Source of the DNA: an uncultured Pseudomonadota bacterium
GTDB lineage: Bacteria; Pseudomonadota; Gammaproteobacteria; Burkholderiales; Thiobacillaceae
DNA length: 10,141 bases
Assembly (NCBI GenBank): GCA_903918705.1
Contig: CAIXFP010000171.1
Span: 1 to 10,141, forward strand
Direction of reading: 5' to 3'
Part shown: positions 1 to 5,768 of the stretch, piece by piece
Numbering within the stretch: position 1 is the stretch's first letter
How the letters are laid out: the number at the start of each line of letters is the position of its first letter
Program-made: the position numbers and the translations under genes
The notes under the pieces: generated by a model
Told to the model about the DNA's origin: nothing
Seen by the model: only the letters and a program-made list of their open reading frames with translations
The model's database searches: none

Positions 1-308
1 AAGAAGCCGTACAGCATCAGCCAGCCATGCAGTGCCGGCCCCGGCAGCGATCCCAATCCGGCGCCGCCGAGGCGCCGGCTTTCCAGGTCGATTAGCCACC
101 AGAGCATGGCCAGCACGCCTTGCACGGCGCCGGGGAGAAACATCACGCGATGCGGTGAGGCGGTGTAGTTGGACCAGAGTCGGAACATGGTGGTTTTCGG
201 AAGAGGGGGGGGCGCAGTGTCCGCGTGGTTGAGGAAGATGAGTACGGCGAACGAGCCGGCCGTCACCCAGATGGCGGTCTTGCGCCAGAAGGAGACGGAT
301 CCCACCAT
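1..308 (-). CDS. nnrS: NnrS-family haem-copper membrane protein, N-terminal part (cut by window edge)
   Basis: The first 102 codons are present; the rest lies left of the window. NnrS proteins are polytopic haem- and copper-containing membrane proteins that relieve nitric oxide stress in denitrifiers. A first membrane segment sits at about residues 11-27. It is followed by the family-typical block SPHRVMFLPGAVQGVLAMLWW (first 20 residues begin near residue 51) and, near the edge, HGWLMLYGF, resembling the H-x-W/H-x-M-x-Y-G segment of NnrS. An in-frame TGA stands 15 bases upstream of the ATG, so this start or a later one must be used. It begins 12 bp after the stop of the small membrane protein gene, so the two are probably cotranscribed from the promoter region holding the FNR/DNR-type boxes. 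An 8-C run (G on the plus strand at 205-212) lies within codons 33-35. The family call rests on remembered motifs; full length cannot be checked here. Confidence 0.72.
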   Translation of the reverse strand, partial: MVGSVSFWRKTAIWVTAGSFAVLIFLNHADTAPPPLPKTTMFRLWSNYTASPHRVMFLPGAVQGVLAMLWWLIDLESRRLGGAGLGSLPGPALHGWLMLYGF

Positions 309-320
309 AACGCCTGGGTT

Positions 321-668
321 TCAGACATGGTTTTGCTCCAGAGAGTGCGGTTGGGAAAGGGGGGTGGATTTGCCGTGGGTGCCCACGCACAGGTGCCATA
401 TGGCGTGGGGCGCGGCCAGGTAGCCGGCCAGCATGAGCAGGACGATGCAAGTCCAATAGGTGCTGTGGAACAGGTTGGCGGCGCGGCCCAGGCTGAACAC
501 GGAAGCCGCCAGGCCGGCATAGGCGGCATAGGCCAGATACAGCAGGCGGGGCCGCGCCGCGACCCGGGACCAGGCGAACAGCAGGGCGTAGGTCGCGCCG
601 AACAGGATCACCGAGGCGGCGCTGAAGAACACGATGAAAAAGTCGGCGAGCTTGGCCGGTTCCAGCAT
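321..668 (-). CDS. Small integral membrane protein of unknown function, upstream of nnrS
   Basis: This 115-residue protein starts MLEPAKLADFF. The frame is open upstream to 791, but the ATG at 668 has a GGAG Shine-Dalgarno 6 bases upstream and opens straight into a membrane segment, so it is preferred. Three hydrophobic segments are visible at about residues 7-33, 42-60 and 72-95. The third ends in AAPHAIWHLCVG, which places two histidines and a cysteine at a membrane edge. The tail is polar and contains H98, H108 and H114. Histidines at membrane boundaries could bind haem or metal, but no known motif proves it. The gene is first in a leftward unit with nnrS (12-bp gap), and the nearest FNR/DNR-type palindrome is centred about 64 bp upstream of its start. 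The context suggests a role linked to nitric oxide or low oxygen. I do not recognise a named family. Confidence 0.7.
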   Translation of the reverse strand: MLEPAKLADFFIVFFSAASVILFGATYALLFAWSRVAARPRLLYLAYAAYAGLAASVFSLGRAANLFHSTYWTCIVLLMLAGYLAAPHAIWHLCVGTHGKSTPLSQPHSLEQNHV

Positions 669-725
669 GGCGGGCTCCAGGCATTGAATTGCGGCGCATG
701 GTGCCGACATACCCGAGTAAAGCCA

Positions 726-739
726 TTGACTTTTATCAA
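726..739. promoter_or_regulatory. FNR/DNR-type operator box 1 (TTGACTTTTATCAA)
   Basis: The sequence TTGAC-N4-ATCAA matches the TTGAT-N4-ATCAA consensus of FNR/DNR/NNR regulators with one deviation. It is centred about 64 bp upstream of the ATG of the small membrane protein gene at 668. That would be compatible with a class II promoter, with the box near -41.5 and a leader of about 23 nt. No convincing -10 hexamer was seen at the matching distance. Box type is seen in the sequence; the regulator is inferred. Confidence 0.75.
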
Positions 740-765
740 CGAGTGCCCGGCGGCAGGCGGGTTCG

Positions 766-779
766 TTGACCCAGGTCAA
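766..779. promoter_or_regulatory. FNR/DNR-type operator box 2 (TTGACCCAGGTCAA)
   Basis: This is a perfect inverted repeat TTGAC-N4-GTCAA, centred 40 bp from box 1 and 55 bp from box 3. GTCAA-type half-sites are typical of the DNR/NNR branch that responds to nitric oxide, though FNR can also tolerate them. It lies in the gap between the leftward nnrS unit and the rightward small ORF, so it could serve either. Confidence 0.7.
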
Positions 780-820
780 GCCGGGATGCACAAAGCCGGT
801 CCACGTACCTGTAGCGCCGG

Positions 821-834
821 TTGACTTCCGTCAA
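821..834. promoter_or_regulatory. FNR/DNR-type operator box 3 (TTGACTTCCGTCAA)
   Basis: This is a second perfect TTGAC-N4-GTCAA palindrome. It is centred about 80 bp upstream of the GTG start of the small rightward ORF at 907. A class II arrangement would put a transcription start near 869, giving a leader of about 38 nt. A weak -10-like TATGGT lies at 867-872, slightly too far right for the standard geometry. It probably drives the rightward transcript. Confidence 0.7.
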
Positions 835-906
835 TCCACCATCTCGACCCCACCCACCCGGGCACGTATGGTTCGCCGCACTTCAACCCGGATTCAGGAG
901 CGCCCC

Positions 907-1050
907 GTGAACATGCAAAGGCTGTTCGAGAAAAGCGAAAATGCCTCCGTCATGGCGGCGGTTTTCAGCTTCATCGCCTTTCACTTCGGCATGCTGTGTA
1001 CCTGTTCGACATCGTCAAATTCTGAGACGGCGAGCTGTAGGTTGGGCTGA
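907..1050 (+). CDS. Very small single-TM ORF, probably frameshifted
   Basis: The GTG at 907 lies 6 bases after an AGGAG (896-900) and opens a 47-codon frame; an ATG follows at 913. After a short polar start (MQRLFEKSENA) comes one hydrophobic stretch, VMAAVFSFIAFHFGML, ending near 996. Beyond that the frame reads CTCSTSSNSETASCRLG, which is not membrane-like and runs into the GTAG repeat. In another frame the bases from 996 read VYLFDIVKF followed by TGA at 1023-1025, a more natural end. Restoring one G near 995-996 would join them into a protein of about 39 residues. So this is either a broken gene or a sequencing or assembly error. The good ribosome site and FNR/DNR-type box 3 upstream argue that it was or is expressed. 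I do not recognise the family. Confidence 0.45.
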   Translation: MNMQRLFEKSENASVMAAVFSFIAFHFGMLCTCSTSSNSETASCRLG

Positions 1051-1065
1051 GGCACGAAGCCCAAC
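1037..1065 (+). repeat. GTAG-headed hairpin repeat, REP-like element A
   Basis: GTAG at 1037-1040 is followed by a perfect 8-bp inverted repeat, GTTGGGCT (1041-1048) and AGCCCAAC (1058-1065), around a 9-nt loop. A leading GTAG followed by a palindrome is the layout of REP elements mobilised by TnpA-REP (RAYT) transposases. Closely similar GTTGGGCT...AGCCCAAC units are common intergenic repeats in Proteobacteria. No T-run follows, so it is not a classical terminator, although it may act as an RNA-stabilising stem at the 3' ends of convergent transcripts. Confidence 0.6.
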
Positions 1066-1082
1066 GCACCGGAACCTGTGCC

Positions 1083-1106
1083 GTAGGAACGGACCGCGTC
1101 CGCGAC
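1083..1106 (+). repeat. GTAG-headed hairpin repeat, REP-like element B
   Basis: GTAG at 1083-1086 is followed by GAACGGACCGCGTCCGCGAC, containing a 5-bp stem CGGAC/GTCCG (1090-1094 with 1098-1102) with a 3-nt loop. It resembles the GTAGGAGCGGGC...GCCCGCGAC class of proteobacterial REP sequences. It lies in the same orientation as element A, 17 bp downstream, between the 3' ends of the small rightward ORF and the leftward oxidoreductase gene. That is the usual intergenic position of REP elements. Confidence 0.5.
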
Positions 1107-1124
1107 CGCCCATTGGGGTCCGGT

Positions 1125-3413
1125 TCAGGGTCGGATCGCAGCCACCTGGCAGGGGAAGTCGCGCAGGCAGTTGGAGCCTGACACCGGGTCGAAGCACTCG
1201 CCGTCGATCAGCCGGTTGGCGTCTCCCGCGCCGTCCGGGTATTGCCACCAGCCGTACTGGGCACACACCACCTCGGGCGCGAGTTGCCGGTCAAGCCGGG
1301 CGCGGGCTCGAATCCGGCCCATCCGCGTTGTCACCTCGACCCAGTCGCCCTCCTGGATGCCGCGTTCCCACGCCGTGTCCGGGTGCAATTCGACCAGGGG
1401 TTCGGGCATGCGCCGGCGCAAGAAGGGCAGATGGCGCTGCTGGCTGTGGCAGTACTGCGGCCACTTGGCGGTGGTCAGAATGAGGGGGAAGCGGGCACCG
1501 GGACGTTCCGTCGAGGGAATGTAGTCGGGCATCGGGTCGAGGCCGGCATCGCGCAGGCGCTCGCTGTGGAATTCCAGGCGTCCGCTCGGGGTGGCGAAGC
1601 CATCCCGCTGGTATTTGCGGTAGCCGGTTTCCAGGTCCAGACGGATGCCGCCGGGGGCCGCGCGCAGTCGTTCCGGGGTCAGGCCGCTGGGCGCCAGTTG
1701 CGCCGCCAGCGCCGCTTCCGGATCACCGCCGAAAAACTGTTCGGCCAGCCCCAGGCGCTTGGCCAGATCGAACACGATCCAGGTGTCGCTGCGGCTCTCC
1801 CCTTGCGCTTCCACCATGGCCGGACGCAGTTGCACATGGGCTTCCGCCGCCGCGCTGACCTGGAAACCGGCTTGCAGGCCCTCGCGCTCCCAGGCGGTGC
1901 AGACAGGCAGGAGCAGATCGGCGTAGCGCGCGGCGGGCGTTTCGACCAGTTCCGCCAGGGCGAAGAAATCGAGTTGCTCCAGGGCTGCGTCGTTGAACCG
2001 GGTGTTCGGCTTGGACTGCATGAAGTTGCCGCCGCAGGCGAACAGGCAGGAAACCGGATAGGGCTCACTCGCCACGATGGCGCGGAACAGGTCGCGCGTG
2101 GTGATCCAACCCTTTTGCGGCGGGCCATGCGGGCGTTCCCGATAACCCAGGGTCCGTTGCCGTTCCTCCGGGCTGACCCAGTCGAAACCCATGACCTCGG
2201 CCAGCGGCGGCTTGCTGAACCAGACGTTGCCGCCGGAAGCGTCGAGGCAGCCGGTCAGCCCATACAGGGCTGCGATGGCACGGCCGCTCTGGGTTGCGTT
2301 GTCGTGCTGGCAGGTGCCGGTCCAGGTGAAGAAGGACAGAGGCAGGTTGTCCGCGATGAGCTCGGCCGCCCGTGCGACCTGATCGGCGGGAATGCCGGCC
2401 ACTTCCGCGACGCGGCCGGGGGGCCAGGCCGCGCATCGTTCGGCAAAGCGATCGAACACCGGGCGGCAAATGACCGGGCCGTTCGGCGTCGCCACAAGAT
2501 AGCGGCCGCGTAGCGCCAAACGGGCACGCGCACCGGCGTTGGGGGGCCGCGCGGGGCAGGTCCGCGCCATGCCGGTCGCCTCGTTCCAGGCCACGGCTTG
2601 GGTCGGGTCACCATCGGGTGAAAGGTCGGCGCCGTTCAGGAGACGGCCGCTGTCCTCGGCCACCAGGAAGGGCGCGTCGCTCCACTGCGCGAGAAAGTCG
2701 CGGTCGTAGCGCTCCGCTTCGATCAGCAGGTGCGCCAGCCCCAGGGCCAGGGCGCCGTCGCTACCGGGCCGCGGACGCAACCAGAGATCGGCGGAATTGG
2801 CCAGCCCGGCGCGGCGCGGGTCCACCACGATCAGCTTGGCGCCGCGCTTTTTCGCCCTTTGCACCGCGCTCGCCTGGGCCAGCCAGGTGGCGGCCGGGTT
2901 GAAACCCCACAACAGGATGCAGCCGGTGTGGTCGTAATCCGGCATGCCGATCCCCGCGCCAAATGTGTAGGCCGGGGCGTAGTCCTTGTGCCAATTGCAG
3001 TTTTCGGTGGCGAACACCAGGTTGGGGCTATGGCAGGCATGCGCCAGGCGGTGTAGCCAGGCGAAGCTGTCGGCCAGCGCCGTGCCGCTCGGGGTGGCCA
3101 CCGCGAAGGCCAGGGCTTCCGGATTGGCGGCGCGCATCTTCGCGGCCAGCAGTTCAAGGGCCTGATCCCAACCGATGCGTTCCCAGCCGGGGTCGGCAGC
3201 ATTCTTGGGGCGGGTGCGGCGTTGTGGATAAAGGATGCGATCCGGCGCGTAGACCATTTCCGGCGCCGCTTTCGCCTTGACGCACAGGGCCGCGCCGGTG
3301 GGGTGGTCCGGATCGGGATCGACCCGGGTGAGGACGCCGTCCACCACGGTGCCGATGCAGCCGCAGCGGGAGATGCACAGGGCGCAGTAGCCGCGGCGCA
3401 GTTCCGTCGCCAT
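1125..3413 (-). CDS. Molybdopterin oxidoreductase with N-terminal [4Fe-4S] cluster (DMSO-reductase superfamily)
   Basis: This complete 762-residue enzyme carries an N-terminal cluster motif C10-x2-C13-x3-C17-x26-C44. C44 is followed by VKAKA, where K46 matches the lysine usual between cluster and cofactor. The Mo/W-bis-MGD catalytic region covers about residues 55-560. C139, in FATENCNWHKDYA, is the best candidate for the metal ligand. The C-terminal dinucleotide-binding domain spans about 641-755 and begins FPLILTTAKW. No twin-arginine or other signal precedes the cluster, so a cytoplasmic enzyme is inferred. The overall look resembles the BisC, thiosulfate-reductase and acetylene-hydratase-like branches more than NasA, which has CPYCGVGCG. 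The substrate cannot be named. The gene follows the HPP gene by 12 bp with a poor Shine-Dalgarno, suggesting translational coupling. The LysR gene upstream is the likely regulator. No separate electron-transfer subunit is encoded in the window. Confidence 0.9.
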   Translation of the reverse strand: MATELRRGYCALCISRCGCIGTVVDGVLTRVDPDPDHPTGAALCVKAKAAPEMVYAPDRILYPQRRTRPKNAADPGWERIGWDQALELLAAKMRAANPEALAFAVATPSGTALADSFAWLHRLAHACHSPNLVFATENCNWHKDYAPAYTFGAGIGMPDYDHTGCILLWGFNPAATWLAQASAVQRAKKRGAKLIVVDPRRAGLANSADLWLRPRPGSDGALALGLAHLLIEAERYDRDFLAQWSDAPFLVAEDSGRLLNGADLSPDGDPTQAVAWNEATGMARTCPARPPNAGARARLALRGRYLVATPNGPVICRPVFDRFAERCAAWPPGRVAEVAGIPADQVARAAELIADNLPLSFFTWTGTCQHDNATQSGRAIAALYGLTGCLDASGGNVWFSKPPLAEVMGFDWVSPEERQRTLGYRERPHGPPQKGWITTRDLFRAIVASEPYPVSCLFACGGNFMQSKPNTRFNDAALEQLDFFALAELVETPAARYADLLLPVCTAWEREGLQAGFQVSAAAEAHVQLRPAMVEAQGESRSDTWIVFDLAKRLGLAEQFFGGDPEAALAAQLAPSGLTPERLRAAPGGIRLDLETGYRKYQRDGFATPSGRLEFHSERLRDAGLDPMPDYIPSTERPGARFPLILTTAKWPQYCHSQQRHLPFLRRRMPEPLVELHPDTAWERGIQEGDWVEVTTRMGRIRARARLDRQLAPEVVCAQYGWWQYPDGAGDANRLIDGECFDPVSGSNCLRDFPCQVAAIRP

Positions 3414-3425
3414 CGGGATCGTGGG

Positions 3426-4133
3426 CTAGCCCCGTGCACCCAGTGTCGGGTGGGAATGCCGCGTCGCCAGATGGTAGATGCGCAGCAGATCCTCTTCCGA
3501 GACGTCGATGAAGGAATCGATCTGGGAGAGGGCGTAGACCAGGTCGCTGTGGGCGATCATGGCTTCCTCGGCGGGTGCATCGTCGGCCGTGCCAAGACGG
3601 GCTATCCAGAGCGGGTAACGGCGGTGGGCGAATGGCGCATTGAACAGCATGGCCACGCTCAGCAGCACCAGCACGTTAAGCAGCAAAGGCGTGACCAGGT
3701 AGGCATAGCCGAGGCTGTGCACCGCATCGCCGCCCATCACCACCGCCAGGGCTGCCGCCCCGCCCGGTGGATGCAGGCAGCGCAGGTAGTACATCACGGC
3801 GATGGCCACGGCCACTGCTACCGCCGCGGCGGTCAATGTGTCCGGGATGAAGTGGACGCAGGTGATGCCGATGGCGGACGACAGCATGTGCCCGCCCAGG
3901 ACCGGCCAGGGTTGCGACAGGGGGCTGTGAGGCGCGGCAAACAGCAGTACGGCCGAGGCGCCCATGGAGGTGACGATCAGCGCGGTGCCCTGGCCGCCCA
4001 ACACCCCGTGGCTGATGATCAGTACCCCGAGGATGCCGAGGAAGGCGCCCAGGGCGGACAACAGCTTCTCCATATGGCTGGCCGGATGTGGGTCCGTGCC
4101 GAGCCAACTGCTCAACTTATCCAGAATCTCCAT
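3426..4133 (-). CDS. HPP-family integral membrane protein
   Basis: This 235-residue protein has about four to five hydrophobic segments, at roughly residues 25-42, 50-67, 80-97, 101-118 and 142-165. The family signature LHPPGGA lies at 120-126, and another conserved-looking block, GASAVLLFAAPHSPLSQPWP, at 58-77. The C-terminal 65 residues are polar and probably cytoplasmic. Some HPP proteins of plants and cyanobacteria carry nitrite across membranes; whether this one does is unknown. The start is well set by ACCTCCTT on the plus strand at 4141-4148, an AAGGAGGT Shine-Dalgarno 7 bases before the ATG. It is the first gene of a leftward pair with the molybdoenzyme, so a transport or accessory role for that enzyme's substrate is a reasonable inference. 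It is divergent from the LysR gene. Confidence 0.88.
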   Translation of the reverse strand: MEILDKLSSWLGTDPHPASHMEKLLSALGAFLGILGVLIISHGVLGGQGTALIVTSMGASAVLLFAAPHSPLSQPWPVLGGHMLSSAIGITCVHFIPDTLTAAAVAVAVAIAVMYYLRCLHPPGGAAALAVVMGGDAVHSLGYAYLVTPLLLNVLVLLSVAMLFNAPFAHRRYPLWIARLGTADDAPAEEAMIAHSDLVYALSQIDSFIDVSEEDLLRIYHLATRHSHPTLGARG

Positions 4134-4181
4134 GATGCCAACCTCCTTCGAACTGGGTGGCGGCAGTCTATTAGGAAGCGC

Positions 4182-4240
4182 TAATCTCGATCAAACGATA
4201 TATTTTGCAGTTAATATCGGATTATTAAATAGATAAACCC
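4182..4240. promoter_or_regulatory. AT-rich divergent promoter/operator region between HPP and LysR genes
   Basis: This island is markedly AT-rich in otherwise GC-rich DNA. It contains a 6-bp inverted repeat CGATAT (4196-4201) and ATATCG (4214-4219) with a 12-bp spacer. A second pair, TAATC (4182-4186) and GATTA (4220-4224), brackets it but is not concentric. An interrupted dyad in the gap between a LysR gene and its divergent target is the usual regulator-binding arrangement. The exact promoter hexamers for either direction are not certain. Confidence 0.5.
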
Positions 4241-4246
4241 CTGCCC

Positions 4247-5098
4247 ATGGACATCGAATTCGCCCGGACCTTTCTCGCCGTGGCCGCGGAAGGCAATTTC
4301 GTCGGCGCCGCCAGCCGTCTCCACATCACCCAATCCACTGTCAGCGCCCGCATCCAGACCCTGGAGGCCGAGATGGGCGCGCGCCTGTTCCGGCGCGGGC
4401 GCGGCGGCGCCGAACCGACCGCAGCGGGCTTGCGTTTCCTGCGCCATGCCAAGAGCCTGGTGCGGACCCTGGAGCAGGCCCGCCTCGACGCCCGGCTGCC
4501 CAGCGGCTTCAGCGGCGGCCTCACCCTGAGCGGACGCAGCGCCTTATGGGAAGGTTTCCTGCCGCGCTGGGTCACCTGGATGCGCAACGCCGTGCCCGGC
4601 GTCTCCCTGCGCCTCGAACTGGGCTTCGAGGAGGACATCATGCAGGGCCTGGTCCAGGGCATCATCGACATCGGCGTCATGTACACCCCGCAAAGCCGCC
4701 CCGGCCTGGCGGTGGAGCACCTGTTCGACGAGGCCATGGTGCTGGTCAGCAGCAAGCCGGAGCGGCCCTGGCCGGACCCCGACTACATCCACGTGGATTG
4801 GGGCGCGGAGTTCCATGCCCAGTTCGGCGCCAATTTTCCCAGCATGGAGACGCCGGCCCGCATCGCCAACGTCGGCGGCATCGCCTTGCATCTGATCACT
4901 TCCGGCGGCGGCTCGGCCTACCTGCCGCAACGCACGGTTTCCGAGGCCATCCGGCAGGGGCGACTGTGGCGGGTGCACGACAGCCCGCTGCTCACCCTGC
5001 CCGCCTACATGGTGTTTCCCCTGGACCGGGACGAGGCCCACCTGGCTCGGGCAGTGCAGAAACTGCGATCCCTGGGGGCCGAGGAACGCGCCCGCTGA
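4247..5098 (+). CDS. LysR-type transcriptional regulator
   Basis: The 283-residue product has the LysR layout. A winged helix-turn-helix occupies about residues 2-60, including FVGAASRLHITQSTVSARIQ and LEAEMGARLFRRG. A linker helix follows to about residue 90, then a periplasmic-binding-protein-like effector domain (about 90-270). Length is near the usual 290-310, slightly short. The ATG at 4247 gives the canonical MDIEFARTFLAVA start; the Shine-Dalgarno is weak. It faces away from the HPP and molybdoenzyme genes across a 113-bp gap and probably controls them and itself. The effector cannot be predicted from the sequence. Confidence 0.93.
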   Translation: MDIEFARTFLAVAAEGNFVGAASRLHITQSTVSARIQTLEAEMGARLFRRGRGGAEPTAAGLRFLRHAKSLVRTLEQARLDARLPSGFSGGLTLSGRSALWEGFLPRWVTWMRNAVPGVSLRLELGFEEDIMQGLVQGIIDIGVMYTPQSRPGLAVEHLFDEAMVLVSSKPERPWPDPDYIHVDWGAEFHAQFGANFPSMETPARIANVGGIALHLITSGGGSAYLPQRTVSEAIRQGRLWRVHDSPLLTLPAYMVFPLDRDEAHLARAVQKLRSLGAEERAR

Positions 5099-5127
5099 AG
5101 TCTGGCGTGGCGCGCAACCTCTGTTTC

Positions 5128-5185
5128 GCATACCGGCAGGTTCTAGGAAAAGCTGAAGCCGTGGCGCCAGTCGGCGGAACCTGCC
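5128..5185 (+). ncRNA. Possible vestigial or truncated cobalamin riboswitch (B12-box-like hairpin)
   Basis: A 9-bp perfect inverted repeat, GGCAGGTTC (5135-5143) and GAACCTGCC (5177-5185), closes a 33-nt loop. The 3' side, AGTCGGCGGAACCTGCC (5169-5185), resembles the B12 box AGYCAGGAGACCTGCC with one extra base and a few changes. The loop contains TAGGAAAAGCTGAAGCCGTGGC (starting near 5144), loosely like the GGGAA...GGTGAAA...CC core. At about 58 nt it is far shorter than a working riboswitch of about 200 nt, and no vitamin B12 gene follows on this strand. It may instead be a simple stem between the convergent lysR and ssb transcripts. Confidence 0.3.
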
Positions 5186-5276
5186 ATCAGCCACCTGAAG
5201 AGTGACCACCGCATGGATCATTGCTGGTTGCGGGAAGCGACAGGGTCTCACACAACAAAAAAATGACCTTTCCGAA

Positions 5277-5768
5277 CTAGAACGGGATATCGTCGTCCAG
5301 ATCCCCGAAACCGCCGCCCGACGCCGCGCCGGAGGCAGCGCCCGGCGCGACGCCGGAGGGCTTGCCGCGCGGAGCCGGAGCGCTGTCCATGGGGGGGGCG
5401 TCGTAATCGGCCATGCCGCCACCACCGCCACCGCCGCCACGGCCGCCCAGCATCTGCATGCGGTCGCCGCGTACCTCGGTGGAATATTTGTCGTTGCCGT
5501 CCTTGTCTTGCCACTTGCGCGTGCGCAGGCTGCCCTCGACATAGACCGAGCTGCCCTTCTTCAGGTACTGGCCGCAGATTTCCGCGGTTTTTCCAAAGAA
5601 GGCGACCGTATGCCATTCGGTCACTTCCTGCATGTCGCCGTTGCGATCCTTGAACTTGTCCGTGGTGGCGATGCGCAGGTTGGCGATGGCATCGCCGCTG
5701 GGCATATAGCGCATCTCCGGGTCGCGCCCCAGGTTGCCGATCAAAATCACTTTGTTCACCGAAGCCAT
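5277..5768 (-). CDS. ssb: Single-stranded DNA-binding protein SSB
   Basis: This complete 163-residue protein binds single-stranded DNA in replication, repair and recombination, normally as a tetramer. The OB-fold occupies about residues 1-108, with the classic MASVNKVILIGNLGRDPE start, W52, and the YVEGSLRTRKWQDKDG block. A glycine-rich and proline/alanine-rich flexible linker follows, with a nine-residue glycine-dominated run near 110-118. The acidic tail DLDDDIPF at the C terminus is the docking peptide for SSB-interacting proteins. The ATG follows directly after the TGA of the upstream transporter gene. The Shine-Dalgarno AAGGAGG lies inside that gene's last codons, so translation is probably coupled. 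An 8-C run codes for part of DAPPMDS. Confidence 0.98.
   Translation of the reverse strand: MASVNKVILIGNLGRDPEMRYMPSGDAIANLRIATTDKFKDRNGDMQEVTEWHTVAFFGKTAEICGQYLKKGSSVYVEGSLRTRKWQDKDGNDKYSTEVRGDRMQMLGGRGGGGGGGGMADYDAPPMDSAPAPRGKPSGVAPGAASGAASGGGFGDLDDDIPF

Noticed and set aside
225..824. A 199-codon rightward open frame overlapping nnrS, the small membrane protein gene and the FNR/DNR-type boxes
   Set aside because: Its composition is that of an antisense shadow of the leftward genes and it has no recognisable domain or ribosome site.
1242..2513. A 423-codon rightward open frame inside the molybdoenzyme gene
   Set aside because: It is antisense to a clearly conserved enzyme and has the low-complexity R/A/G/Q-rich make-up of GC-rich shadow frames.
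1125..3413. Assimilatory nitrate reductase NasA as the identity of the molybdoenzyme
   Set aside because: The N-terminal cysteine motif is CALCISRC rather than CPYCGVGC and the residues around the candidate ligand differ from NasA; nearby NO genes alone do not justify the name.
5254..5276. T-rich tract (seven T on the minus strand) just after ssb as an intrinsic terminator
   Set aside because: Only a 3-bp stem can form directly before the T-run, so a classical intrinsic terminator is not supported.
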